42,076 nt of DNA from PALSA-607 sp036501485 (GTDB lineage: Bacteria > Actinomycetota > Actinomycetes > Acidothermales > Acidothermaceae), in contig DASYAG010000053.1 of assembly GCA_036501485.1 (NCBI GenBank), forward strand, positions 1 to 42,076, read 5' to 3'. Positions 1 through 8,848 of this stretch are shown here, in pieces (the stretch's first letter is position 1; each line of letters opens with the position of its first letter). The translations under genes were made by a program, and so were the position numbers. Below the pieces are notes generated by a model. The model ran no database searches, had not been told where the DNA came from, and was given only the letters and a program-made list of their open reading frames with translations.

Positions 1-1117
1 AAAGGATCAGCGGGGGCGCGATTCTGATCGCGTCCGGCTGCACTGCGTTCACCAGGAAGCCGTCGGCCCTGCTCGCCTTTTCGACAGCCGGTGCGATCGG
101 TGCGGCCAGCTCGAGCGCCAGCCACAAGCCGAGACCGCGCACACCAACGAGCGCAGGGTGCTCGACAGCGCGCAGCCCGTCAGCGAAATGAGTACCGACC
201 TTCGTCACGTGCGCGAGCAGATCCTGACGCTCGATCGTGTCTATGACCGCCAAGGCTGCTGCGCAGGCAATCGGATTCCCACCAAACGTGCTGCCGTGAT
301 CGCCCTTCGAAAACGCGTCACCGAACTCGCCCAACGCGATACAGACCCCGATCGGGAATCCGCCACCGAGTCCTTTTGCGAGCGTGATCACGTCTGGCCG
401 GATCCCCTCGGCCTCATGGAGGAACCACGCGCCGGTGCGCCCGATGCCGGATTGGATCTCGTCAAGCACGAACACCGCGCCGGTGGACGTGCAGATCTCC
501 CGTGCCGCCCGCAAATAGCCGGCCGGCGGCGCGATGACGCCGCCCTCTCCGAGCAGCGGTTCGAGAAACAGCGCAGCTGTCCGGTCAGTAACAGCTGCCG
601 CAAGTGCCTCGGCGTCGCCGTAGGGAACGAACACAACATCTGCGCCGTACGGACCGAACGGGTCTCGTATCGACGGCTTGCCGGTCAGCGCGAGAGATCC
701 CATTGTCCGGCCGTGGAAGCTTTTGTCCGCAGCCACGACGTAGCTGCGGTTGGGTCCGGCGTGGCGCCGCACCAGTTTGTAGGCGGCTTCGTTGGCCTCG
801 GTGCCGCTGTTGGCGAAGAACGCTCGGCCGTTGCCGCCGAGCAAGCCCACTAGCTTTTCGGCGAGCTTGATCACCGGCTCGTGGCAGAAAAGGTTGCTGG
901 TGTGCGAAATCGTGGCGACTTGGTTCGACACGGCCTCGACCACGGCCGGATGTGCGTGACCTAACGATGACACGGCAATGCCGGCGATCAGGTCGAGATA
1001 AGCGCGCCCGTCGGCGTCCCATACTGTGCAACCCTCGCCACGCACGAGCGGAACCGCCGGCGCGTACGTCGGCATCATGACCGCATCGAAGCGGCCCAAC
1101 AGGTCTGCGTTACTCAT
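1..1117 (-). CDS. argD: Acetylornithine aminotransferase ArgD, C-terminus cut by window start
   Basis: PLP-dependent aminotransferase of arginine biosynthesis that converts N-acetylglutamate 5-semialdehyde to N-acetylornithine. Reading from the ATG at 1117, the frame stays open for about 372 residues to the window edge, so only the last few dozen residues of a roughly 400-residue family are missing. Visible class-III aminotransferase signatures are NSGTEANEAAYKL, FHGRTMGSLALTG, VLDEIQSGIGRTG and the PLP-lysine region TLAKGLGGGFPIG. The start overlaps the argB stop by 4 nt (ATGA), which supports translational coupling in an argC-J-B-D operon. In this family some enzymes also serve lysine synthesis; sequence alone does not decide that. 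Confidence 0.96.
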   Translation of the reverse strand, partial: MSNADLLGRFDAVMMPTYAPAVPLVRGEGCTVWDADGRAYLDLIAGIAVSSLGHAHPAVVEAVSNQVATISHTSNLFCHEPVIKLAEKLVGLLGGNGRAFFANSGTEANEAAYKLVRRHAGPNRSYVVAADKSFHGRTMGSLALTGKPSIRDPFGPYGADVVFVPYGDAEALAAAVTDRTAALFLEPLLGEGGVIAPPAGYLRAAREICTSTGAVFVLDEIQSGIGRTGAWFLHEAEGIRPDVITLAKGLGGGFPIGVCIALGEFGDAFSKGDHGSTFGGNPIACAAALAVIDTIERQDLLAHVTKVGTHFADGLRAVEHPALVGVRGLGLWLALELAAPIAPAVEKASRADGFLVNAVQPDAIRIAPPLIL

Positions 1118-2013
1118 GACGACCGCACCATCGTGCCGATCCCTTCGTCGGTAAAGATCTCGAGCAGGACGGCGTGGGGTACCCGGCCGTCGAGAACGTG
1201 GGCGCTGGCCACACCGCCTCTCACGGCGCGAAGGCAAGCCTCCATCTTGGGCACCATGCCGCTCGACAGGTTGGGCAGCAGAACCTCGAGCTCGTCGGCG
1301 CTCAACGCGCTAATCACCGCATCGCTGTTCGGCCAGTCGGCATAGAGGCCTTCGACGTCGGTGAGCACCACGAGCTTCTCGGCTTGCAGGGCAACCGCGA
1401 GTGCGGCTGCCGCGGTGTCGGCGTTCACGTTGTAGACGCAGGGTTGGCCGTTGTGGTCGAAACCTCGAGCGACACTGGAGACAACAGGGATTCGACCGTC
1501 GTCCAGCAGGCTGGTGACAACGCCAGGTTCGACCGCGGCGATGTCACCAACGAGGCCGATGTCGACTGGTTCACCATCAACGATGGCGGGCCGACGGACC
1601 GCAGTGAAAAGCTGCCCGTCCTCACCGCTGAGCCCGACCCCGAACGGGCCGTGGGCATTGAGCAGCCCGACGACGTCGCGCTGCACCTGACCGACGAGCA
1701 CCATGCGCACGACGTCCATCGTCTCGGGGGTGGTGACCCGAAGGCCGCCCGCAAAAGCCGGTTCGATACCGAGCTTGTCGAGCTGAGCGTTGATTTGCGG
1801 ACCGCCGCCGTGCACCACGACCGGCCGCAGACCTGCGTAGCGCAGGAAGACAATGTCGGCTGCGAACGAGGCGGCGAGTGCCGGATCGGTCATCGCGTGG
1901 CCGCCGTACTTCACCACGACCGTTGCGCCTTGGAAACGCGCGAGATATGGCAGTGCCTCGTGGAGCGTTGACGCCTTTTGCTGCGCGGATTCGCGGCTCG
2001 TCGTCGCGCTCAT
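1114..2013 (-). CDS. argB: Acetylglutamate kinase ArgB
   Basis: Phosphorylates N-acetylglutamate, the second committed step of arginine synthesis in the cytoplasm. The 299-residue protein is full length for the amino-acid kinase family. It shows the N-terminal nucleotide-binding stretch VVVKYGGHAMTD, the glycine-rich VVHGGGPQIN substrate loop, and a C-terminal GGVASAHVLDGR segment. It begins with ATG 31 nt after the argJ stop, and its TGA overlaps the argD ATG. ArgB is usually the arginine-feedback-inhibited step in organisms that use the ArgJ acetyl cycle; whether this copy is feedback-sensitive cannot be told from what I can see. Confidence 0.97.
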   Translation of the reverse strand: MSATTSRESAQQKASTLHEALPYLARFQGATVVVKYGGHAMTDPALAASFAADIVFLRYAGLRPVVVHGGGPQINAQLDKLGIEPAFAGGLRVTTPETMDVVRMVLVGQVQRDVVGLLNAHGPFGVGLSGEDGQLFTAVRRPAIVDGEPVDIGLVGDIAAVEPGVVTSLLDDGRIPVVSSVARGFDHNGQPCVYNVNADTAAAALAVALQAEKLVVLTDVEGLYADWPNSDAVISALSADELEVLLPNLSSGMVPKMEACLRAVRGGVASAHVLDGRVPHAVLLEIFTDEGIGTMVRSS

Positions 2014-2044
2014 GTTCGAATATCTCTGGCGCTCGGATGTTTTT

Positions 2045-3199
2045 TCATGTGGAGTACGCCGAGTTCTCCCGCACGTACTCCGCTGTCAGGTCAGTCGTCA
2101 GGAGCCTCGCGCTCGCGTGGCCCGCATGCAGGTCGATGGTGATCGCGACTCGCCGCGCCGACATGTCGACCAGATTGCGGTCGTCGCCGATCGTCGAAGC
2201 CCGACACACCCAGACGCCGTTGATCGCGACGTCGACACCATCGTCATCGAACGTCGCAGAGGTTGTACCGAGCGCGGACAGAATCCTGCCCCAGTTGGGA
2301 TCCTGACCGTGGATCGCACACTTCAGCAAGTTGCTGCGCGACACTGCACGGGCGACGTCAACGGCCTCGCGCTCGCTCACCGCGCCGAGAACCTCGATCT
2401 CGATGACCTTGCTCGCGCCCTCGCAGTCATCGATCAACTTGTCGGCCAACGTGGCGCACACCTGTGTGACGGCCTCAGTGAGCGCATCGCCGTCGACCTC
2501 GACCCCGGACGCGCCCGACGCAAGCAGCAACACGGTGTCATTCGTCGACATGCATCCGTCGGAGTCGAGCCGGTCGAACGTTTTCGCCGTCGCAGCGCGA
2601 AGTGCGCGATCGAGTGTTGCCGCGTCGGCAACGGCGTCAGTGGTCAGTACCACGAGCATGGTCGCGAGTCCCGGAGCCAACATGGCCGCGCCCTTGGCCA
2701 TGCCGCCGACGATCCAGCCCGCAGGCGAAAGCACGGTCGCCTCTTTGGGCACGGTGTCGGTCGTCATGATGGCCTGCGCCGCTTCGTTCCCGCCGTCGGC
2801 AGCGAGTGCCGCGTGCACGTCATGGACGCCGGCCAGCAGCTTGTCGATCGGCAGATACTCACCGATCAGACCAGTGGAGCAGACCGCGACCTGGGCCGCG
2901 GAGTCGTCGAGCACTACCGCAACTTCCTCCGCGGTGCGATGGGCGTGCTGGAAGCCAAGCGCACCCGTGCACGCGTTCGCGTTGCCCGCGTTGAGTACGA
3001 CCGCGACGACTTGGCCGCCCTTGACGACCTGTTGCGACCACAGCACCGGCGCGGCCTTGATGCGGTTGCCGGTGAAGACGCCGGCTGCGAAACGCAACGG
3101 ACCATCGTTGACCACGAGCGCGACGTCACTGCGACCACTCGGCTTGATACCGGCAATCACACCGGCCGCCCTAAAGCCCTTTGCTGCGGTCACGCTCAC
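2045..3199 (-). CDS. argJ: Glutamate N-acetyltransferase / ornithine acetyltransferase ArgJ
   Basis: ArgJ transfers acetyl from N-acetylornithine to glutamate, closing the acetyl cycle of arginine synthesis. I chose the GTG at 3199, giving 384 residues beginning SVTAAKGFRAAG, because it overlaps the argC stop as GTGA and matches the family N-terminus; an open frame further upstream lies inside argC. The autocleavage site is visible as LAPGLATMLVV, with the nucleophile threonine near residue 180, so the protein should mature into alpha and beta chains. The N-terminal GIKPSGRSDVALV and VLNAGNANACTG segments are typical. Mono- versus bifunctionality cannot be decided; I see no separate argA in the window. 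Confidence 0.96.
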   Translation of the reverse strand: MSVTAAKGFRAAGVIAGIKPSGRSDVALVVNDGPLRFAAGVFTGNRIKAAPVLWSQQVVKGGQVVAVVLNAGNANACTGALGFQHAHRTAEEVAVVLDDSAAQVAVCSTGLIGEYLPIDKLLAGVHDVHAALAADGGNEAAQAIMTTDTVPKEATVLSPAGWIVGGMAKGAAMLAPGLATMLVVLTTDAVADAATLDRALRAATAKTFDRLDSDGCMSTNDTVLLLASGASGVEVDGDALTEAVTQVCATLADKLIDDCEGASKVIEIEVLGAVSEREAVDVARAVSRSNLLKCAIHGQDPNWGRILSALGTTSATFDDDGVDVAINGVWVCRASTIGDDRNLVDMSARRVAITIDLHAGHASARLLTTDLTAEYVRENSAYST

Positions 3200-4227
3200 G
3201 GGGCGACCCCAGCAATCGGCAGCGCGGTCGTCTCGTCGAACCCAAGAGCGACGTTGGCGTTCTGAATCGCCTGGCCCGCGGCACCCTTGGTCAGATTGTC
3301 GAGCGCGGAGATCACGACGATGCGGCCTGCGTGTTCGTCGAACGCGACTTGCAGGTGGACCGAGTTGGAGCCCAGCGTCGCACCCGTCTGCGGCCATTCC
3401 CCCTCGGGCAACACATACACGAAGGGCTCGTGCTCGTAAGCCGACTCAAATGCCTCCCGCAGCATGCCCAGCGAAACGGCCGAGGTCGGCCTGGCGGTAC
3501 AGGTCGCCAGGATGCCCCGTGGCATGGGTGCAAGAACAGGCGTGAACGAGAGGGTGACCGGCTGACCCGCGACGTTCGACAGAGCTTGTTCAATCTCCGG
3601 CGTGTGCTGGTGGGTGCCGCCGACCTTGTATGGCGACAGCGAGCCCATGACTTCACTGGCCATCAGGCTCGGCCGCATGCCTCGACCTGCGCCGGTTGTG
3701 CCACTCGCGGCAACTACGACGACATCCGCCGCCTCGGCAAAGCCAGCGGCGTACAGCGGGGCTAATGCCAGCGTGATGGCCGTGGCGTAGCAACCGGGGC
3801 TAGCGATCTGGCGACTGCCGGCGATTAAAGTCCGGGCCTGCGGAAGCTCGGGCAGACCGTAGGTCCAGCTGCCTGCGTGGCTGCCGCCGTAGTACTTGAC
3901 CCACTGCGCCGGGTCACGCAGCCGGAAGTCAGCGCCGAGATCGACGACCAGGATGTGCTCCGGAAGCTGTGCCGCGATGGCGGCCGATTGCCCATGCGGC
4001 AGCGCGAGAAAGACGACGTCTGCCTGGGCGAGGCTAGCCGCATCGGTCGGCTCGAACACTCGCCCGCTGAACTGCTGCAGGTGAGGATGCACGGAGGTCA
4101 CGAGTTCGCCGGCGTTGCTGGCCGCGGCCACCACTTCGACCGACAGGTCTGGGTGGGCATCGAGCAGGCGCAGCAGCTCGCCGCCGGCATAGCCGCTGGC
4201 GCCCGCTACAGCCGCACTGAGTCCCAT
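3196..4227 (-). CDS. argC: N-acetyl-gamma-glutamyl-phosphate reductase ArgC
   Basis: NADPH-dependent reductase giving N-acetylglutamate semialdehyde. At 343 residues it is normal length. The N-terminal dinucleotide-binding stretch AGASGYAGGELLRLL and the catalytic-cysteine motif SPGCYATAITLAL are clear, followed by the GTTGAGRGMRPSLMASE region. ATG start at 4227. It is the first gene of the argCJBD operon, with a TATAGT -10-like hexamer and an inverted repeat resembling an ARG box immediately upstream, so arginine repression through an ArgR encoded elsewhere is likely. The downstream overlap with argJ is 4 nt. Confidence 0.97.
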   Translation of the reverse strand: MGLSAAVAGASGYAGGELLRLLDAHPDLSVEVVAAASNAGELVTSVHPHLQQFSGRVFEPTDAASLAQADVVFLALPHGQSAAIAAQLPEHILVVDLGADFRLRDPAQWVKYYGGSHAGSWTYGLPELPQARTLIAGSRQIASPGCYATAITLALAPLYAAGFAEAADVVVVAASGTTGAGRGMRPSLMASEVMGSLSPYKVGGTHQHTPEIEQALSNVAGQPVTLSFTPVLAPMPRGILATCTARPTSAVSLGMLREAFESAYEHEPFVYVLPEGEWPQTGATLGSNSVHLQVAFDEHAGRIVVISALDNLTKGAAGQAIQNANVALGFDETTALPIAGVAP

Positions 4228-4257
4228 CTCGCTCGCCCCTCGCCGTCCATCATGTTT

Positions 4258-4273
4258 ATGCGTCTTGTCGCAT
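4258..4273 (-). promoter_or_regulatory. Candidate ArgR operator (ARG box) before argC
   Basis: Inverted repeat ATGCG-N6-CGCAT centred about 38 nt upstream of the argC ATG. Its half-sites resemble the ATGCA-type halves of actinobacterial ARG boxes. A minus-strand TATAGT hexamer at 4274-4279 abuts it, so a bound repressor would cover the transcription start. The repeat is directly visible; its role as an ArgR site is inferred from position and half-site similarity. Confidence 0.5.
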
Positions 4274-4344
4274 GACTATACACAACGGGTGACACCGCCG
4301 CTCATGAGATCAACCTGCAGCAGACTCGCACCGATGCTCCAGTC

Positions 4345-5147
4345 GTGACCGTTGCAGGCCCGCCGGGGCCAGATTGGTACGCGGATCCGCTGGGATCGCC
4401 CGGGGTCCGGTGGTGGGACGGCGCGCGTGGACTGGCCCAGCGTCAATACCGAAGCCGCCCGGACGCCGCCTGCCGGGGTGGGCGAAGGCATGCTTCGCCG
4501 TCGGCATCACACTCGGTGCCGCCAACCTCGCCGTCACCACGCTGGGACTGGTTGCCACGATATTTCCCAGCAGCGGCCCTGACGTCGCTCATCAGCTAGC
4601 GGACCTATGGTTCTGCGCAGGTGTTGGACTCGCCATCGCGAGCTTGGCGGCAGCCGCCCAAGGCGGGACCCGCATTCGCGTCGGCGCATTGATTGTTGCG
4701 CTCGCCGTCATGGGCGGCAGTTGGGCGTGGTACCGAGTGGCGCTGCCACCCAAGCCAGAGCCGACGCTCGCGGACCTCAAGCAAACCCCAGAGGCGCAGC
4801 TGATCTATCCCGGGGCGGCCGTCGCCACGCATCCCGCTCGAGAGAGCGAGAGCAACTGGGACGGTGACCACCCCTTCCCTGCGGTCTTGTCGCGCGATGA
4901 GGCAACAAACGACAACTGGCCGCAGGTACTTGCCTGGTTCAATCAGCGACTGAGCACCGACGGCTGGACTCGAGACAACACCGCAACCGCCAGCACCATC
5001 GGCCAGATCGCCCTCACATGGGCGTGGACGAAGGGGAACGAGACCTTCACGCTCTCGATTTACTCGGAGGCCGGCCGTGACGCGTCGTACGAGCAGGCGC
5101 CCGAGCTGCGCGGCCACACGATTGCGTTCGACACGTCGTTGAACTGA
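4345..5147 (+). CDS. DUF2510-type membrane protein, apparent 1-nt frameshift near 4421-4428
   Basis: The GTG at 4345 opens a frame reading PPGPDWYADPLGSPGVRWWD, a DUF2510 motif (GWYxDPxGxxxxRWWDG) found at the N-terminus of many actinobacterial membrane proteins. The motif should continue with RWT, but this frame then runs into unrelated sequence and closes at 4599. The expected WTGP lies one frame over and stays open to the TGA at 5147. A missing base in the GCGCGCG run at about 4421-4427 would join them into one protein of roughly 267 residues: DUF2510, three predicted membrane helices (about AKACFAVGITLGAANLAV, LWFCAGVGLAIASLAAA, VGALIVALAVMGGSWAW) and a C-terminal domain of about 130 residues, probably outside the membrane. 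Divergent from argC. Function unknown; the frameshift could be real or a base-calling error. If unshifted, a TTG at 4374 opens the second frame. Confidence 0.7.
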
Positions 5148-5176
5148 GACATTGAACTGAGGCGTTGAACTGAGGC
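5138..5176 (+). repeat. Tandem repeat, 3 x 13 bp, spanning the DUF2510 gene stop codon
   Basis: Three contiguous 13-bp units (GTTGAACTGAGAC, ATTGAACTGAGGC, GTTGAACTGAGGC). The first unit contains the last codons and TGA of the DUF2510 gene. The array fills most of the 51-bp gap before the convergent pheT stop at 5199. It looks like local duplication of the gene's own 3' end. Confidence 0.9.
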
Positions 5177-5198
5177 CGCGACGCCCTCGGCGCTGCCG

Positions 5199-7700
5199 TT
5201 AGCTGCGCAGTACGGCGCCGACTCTTTGACCGGCTTCGGCGACTGCTGCATCTCGAACGGCGTTCACTTCGTCGGCGGTCAAGGTGTGATCGGGCGCGCG
5301 CAACGACAACCGATACGCCAACGAGCGACTGCCCTCGGCGACCCCTGCGCCGGCATACACGTCGAACAGCTGCAGCCCTTCGAGCAGCGGCCCGGCGCCG
5401 GCACGTAAGGCGGTTTCGACATCGATCGCCGGCACGTCGGCCGCAACCACCAACGCGACGTCGGATGTCGCCAGCGGATAGGTCGAGAGCGTCGGCGCGG
5501 CCGCGAGGCCGGCGGCTGCCCCGACGACGGCATCGAGGTCGAGTTCGGCCGCTGCGGTGCGCGGAGGCAAACCGAACGCTTCGACAACGCGCGGATGCAA
5601 CTCCCCCGCGTGCCCAACGACGACGCCGTCGATGCGCAGGACAGCGCAACGACCTGAGTGCCACGGCGCGTGCTCATCGGCGGCAACGTCGAGGGTGATA
5701 CCGACTTCGCGCGCAACTGTGCGCGCCGCTTCGACGGCGTCACCCCACTGCACGGCCCGACCAGCACCCCACCAGCCCGACCGTTCGCGGTCGCCGGCGA
5801 GAGCAACCGCGAGCTGGCGCGGTTGCCGAGGTAGCGCGGCATCGAGCGCCGCGAGTTCGTCATCGGTCGGCCGGCGATCAACCGGCAACCGAGGTGGGTG
5901 AACCAGGCCGTTCTCTCGGTCGTCGATGCGATACACCAGCCCGGTCTCGAAGAGCGCGACGTCGATGTTGCCGCGCGAGATATTGCGGCGCAGAGCGGAC
6001 AGCAAGCCCGGCAGCAACGTCGTGCGCAGGTCGGGCTGTTCGTCGGAGATCGGGTTCGCTAACCGCAGCGTGCGTCGCCGCGGATCGGCGGGACCAAGAC
6101 CAAGTGCGTCGAGGTCTGCCGGACCGATGAACGGATAACTCGGAGCTTCGACATAGCCGGCATCGGCGAGCGCGTTGGCAATGCGGCGGCGGGCGCGTTG
6201 GGCTTCTGTCAGGCCCCCACTGCGTGGCGGTACGGGCACGATCGACGGGATCCGGTCATAGCCGACGAGACGCGCGACCTCCTCGACAAGGTCGAACGGG
6301 TCACGCAGGTCAGAGCGCCAGCTCGGCACCGTTACCAACAACTCGTGGCCGATTTGCTCGACCTCGCAACCCACCGCCTGCAACGTGTCTAATACCTCGT
6401 CGATGTCGTAGTCGACGCCGACCACCTCGGCGGGCAGCGTGGTGGAGATCGTGATAACCGTCGGCGGTGGCCGTTCGCCAACGTCGGTCGACGTGGTCTC
6501 GGCCCTGCCGCCACCGAACTGCATGAGAAGGTCTGCCGCACGTTGAACCGCGACGGCTGCGACCCCCGGATCGACGCCGCGTTCGAATCGACGCGACGCT
6601 TCGCTAAGCAAGTTGTGCCGACGAGCGCTTCGCGAGATGACGGACGCCGTGAAGTGGGCGCCTTCGATCAGCACCTGCGATGTCGTGGCATCGATCTCGG
6701 TGGTCGCGCCGCCCATGACACCAGCGATGCCGATGGCTCCGCTGTCGTCGGCGATCAGCAGATCGTCGGGATGAGTTGTGCGATCGACATCGTCGAGCGT
6801 GCGAACGCGCTCGTTCGGCAACGCCCGGCGAACGACGATCGGTCCGCGCAGCTTGGCGAGGTCATAGGCGTGAAGAGGCTGGCCGAGCTCGAGCATGACG
6901 TAGTTCGTGACGTCGACGGCGAGGCTCACCGATCGCACACCAGCGGTCTGCAGTCGGCGTTGCATCCAGTCTGGCGAACTGCGAGTCGGGTCGATACCGC
7001 GCACGATTTGTGCGACGAACCGATCGCACCCGCTGGCGTCATCGATGCGCACCTGCCACCCGCCGTCGGCGCCTCCGGCGGCGACCGTGACTGCAGACGC
7101 CGGATCATCGAAGGCGATGCGGTACGACCCCGCGAGTTCACGCGCGAGGCCGCGCACCGACATCGCATAACCGCGATCGGGTGTCGGCGAAACATCGAGG
7201 ACGTCGTCGCCGAGCCCGAGAACGACGGACGCATCAGCTCCGAGCGGGGTGCCGGGCGGCAACACCAAGATCCCCGCGTGGTCGTCACCAATACCGAGCT
7301 CACGGACCGAGCAGATCATCCCGTCACTGATGTGCCCGTACGTCTTGCGTGCCGAGATTCCGAAATCGCCGGGCAGAACCGCGCCGGGCAACGCGACCAC
7401 GACACGATCACCGGCGGCGAAATTGTGGGCACCGCAGACAATGCCCCGCGGCTCGGCGCCCTCTGCAACCCGAACCTGGCACCACCGAATCGTCTTGCCG
7501 TTCGTCTGCGGCTCGTCGTCGAACGACACCACCTCACCGACGACGACTGGGCCAGACAGCGAACCCTCAACCTCGACGGAGTCGACCTCGAAACCGGCGC
7601 GCACGAACCGATCCGCAACGTCGTGGCCGCCTTCTGTTCCCGATGTAGCCGTAGCCGGGATCGCGACGATTTCCCGCAACCACGACAGCCCTACGCGCAC
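5199..7700 (-). CDS. pheT: Phenylalanyl-tRNA synthetase beta subunit PheT
   Basis: Beta chain of the (alpha-beta)2 PheRS that charges tRNA-Phe in the cytoplasm. 833 residues, normal length. Order of parts: N-terminal segment MRVGLSWLREIV, an EMAP/OB-type tRNA-binding domain (about 45-155, with VCGAHNFAAGDRVVVALPG), the B3/B4 editing region (about 210-390), B5 (about 400-480), a catalytic-like core, and a C-terminal ferredoxin-fold anticodon-binding domain (about 735-833, containing YPLATSDVALVV and SLAYRLSLRAPDHTLT). The GTG start at 7700 follows the pheS TGA after a single base, so the two subunits are translationally coupled. Confidence 0.97.
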   Translation of the reverse strand: MRVGLSWLREIVAIPATATSGTEGGHDVADRFVRAGFEVDSVEVEGSLSGPVVVGEVVSFDDEPQTNGKTIRWCQVRVAEGAEPRGIVCGAHNFAAGDRVVVALPGAVLPGDFGISARKTYGHISDGMICSVRELGIGDDHAGILVLPPGTPLGADASVVLGLGDDVLDVSPTPDRGYAMSVRGLARELAGSYRIAFDDPASAVTVAAGGADGGWQVRIDDASGCDRFVAQIVRGIDPTRSSPDWMQRRLQTAGVRSVSLAVDVTNYVMLELGQPLHAYDLAKLRGPIVVRRALPNERVRTLDDVDRTTHPDDLLIADDSGAIGIAGVMGGATTEIDATTSQVLIEGAHFTASVISRSARRHNLLSEASRRFERGVDPGVAAVAVQRAADLLMQFGGGRAETTSTDVGERPPPTVITISTTLPAEVVGVDYDIDEVLDTLQAVGCEVEQIGHELLVTVPSWRSDLRDPFDLVEEVARLVGYDRIPSIVPVPPRSGGLTEAQRARRRIANALADAGYVEAPSYPFIGPADLDALGLGPADPRRRTLRLANPISDEQPDLRTTLLPGLLSALRRNISRGNIDVALFETGLVYRIDDRENGLVHPPRLPVDRRPTDDELAALDAALPRQPRQLAVALAGDRERSGWWGAGRAVQWGDAVEAARTVAREVGITLDVAADEHAPWHSGRCAVLRIDGVVVGHAGELHPRVVEAFGLPPRTAAAELDLDAVVGAAAGLAAAPTLSTYPLATSDVALVVAADVPAIDVETALRAGAGPLLEGLQLFDVYAGAGVAEGSRSLAYRLSLRAPDHTLTADEVNAVRDAAVAEAGQRVGAVLRS

Positions 7701-7701
7701 G

Positions 7702-8811
7702 TCAGGACTCCGGGCCGAACGCTAGCGCGAAGCGCACATCACCCTCGACGACGTCACGCATGTCGCCGCCGCCGTGACGTGACATGAGCGTCCGTTCGAT
7801 CCCCATGCCGAACGCGAACCCGGTATAGCGCTGCGGGTCGACACCGCAGGCGATCAGCACCCGCGGGTTCACCATGCCGCAGCCACCCCACTCGATCCAG
7901 CCTTCAGAACGGCAGGTGCGACACGGGTTCTCGGGGTGACCGACCGAAGCGCCATGGCATACCCAGCAACGCAGGTCGACTTCGGCCGAGGGCTCGGTGA
8001 ATGGGAAGAAGTGCGGCCGCAGCCGGGTGACGACGCCGACACCGAACATGGCCTCCGCGAACGCGTCGAGCGTGCCGCGCAAGTTGGCCATCGTGAGTCC
8101 CTCGTCGACCGCGAGTCCCTCGCACTGGTTGAAGACCGGCGTGTGGGTGGCGTCGAGCTCGTCAGTGCGAAAAGTACGGCCCGGGGCGACGATGTAGATC
8201 GGCGGCTTGCGTGTCAGCAAGGTGCGCGCCTGCACGGGTGAGGTGTGGGTGCGCAACACGACGCCGCTGTCGGCGGACTCGATGAAGAACGTGTCGGCCA
8301 GCGCGCGCGCCGGGTGATCGACCGGTGTGTTGAGCGCGTCGAAGTTGAACCATTCGGCCTCGACCTCGGGGCCTTCGGCAACGCCCCAGCCCATCGAAAT
8401 GAACACGTCGACGATGCGATCGGTCAGCGTCGAGATCGGATGCCGGGCACCTCTTGGTGCGCGGTCCCAGGGCAACGTGACGTCGACCGCTTCTTCGACC
8501 AGGATCCGCGCGTCACGCTGGGCCAGCAGAACCGCCTCGCGTTCGGCGAGCGCGGCGGTTACGGCCGCGCGGGCCTGACCCACCCGTCGTCCGGCATCGG
8601 CTTTGGCTTGCGGCGGCAGGGCGCCGATCTCGCGATTCGCCAGCGCGAGCGGAGACCGGTCGCCGGCATGAGCGAGCCTCAGTTCCTTCAGCTGGTCGAG
8701 ATCTGTGGCGCCGGCGATTGCGGCCAAGGCCTCATCGCGAAACCGCTCGACCTCGTCGGCGCGCAAGGGGCTCACCTCGACGGGGTCGTAGTTGCTGTTC
8801 GGCGCGGACAC
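7702..8811 (-). CDS. pheS: Phenylalanyl-tRNA synthetase alpha subunit PheS
   Basis: Catalytic class-II aminoacyl-tRNA synthetase subunit. 369 residues: an N-terminal coiled-coil region (about 1-100) and a catalytic domain with HPISTLTDRIVDVFISMGW (motif 1 region), TFRTDELDATHTPVFNQCEG (motif 2) and FGMGIERTLM (motif 3). A four-cysteine stretch (WVCHGASVG, PCRTCRSEGW, GGCGMVNP) matches the form usual in actinobacteria. The GTG start at 8811 has a good Shine-Dalgarno sequence (GGAGAG) about 8 nt upstream. Confidence 0.97.
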   Translation of the reverse strand: MSAPNSNYDPVEVSPLRADEVERFRDEALAAIAGATDLDQLKELRLAHAGDRSPLALANREIGALPPQAKADAGRRVGQARAAVTAALAEREAVLLAQRDARILVEEAVDVTLPWDRAPRGARHPISTLTDRIVDVFISMGWGVAEGPEVEAEWFNFDALNTPVDHPARALADTFFIESADSGVVLRTHTSPVQARTLLTRKPPIYIVAPGRTFRTDELDATHTPVFNQCEGLAVDEGLTMANLRGTLDAFAEAMFGVGVVTRLRPHFFPFTEPSAEVDLRCWVCHGASVGHPENPCRTCRSEGWIEWGGCGMVNPRVLIACGVDPQRYTGFAFGMGIERTLMSRHGGGDMRDVVEGDVRFALAFGPES

Positions 8812-8848
8812 GGGTGACTCTCCAAGGTGTGCGGGATCACCCGTGAGT

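Noticed and set aside
1853..3265. Long plus-strand open frame opposite argB and argJ
   Set aside because: Antisense to two well-conserved enzymes; composition is typical of the mirror frame in high-GC coding DNA and no domain is recognisable.
6543..7787. Long plus-strand open frame opposite pheT
   Set aside because: No family features, and it runs against the continuous PheT sequence.
7702..8811. Cysteine cluster in PheS as an unusual zinc insertion
   Set aside because: This stretch is usual in actinobacterial PheS.
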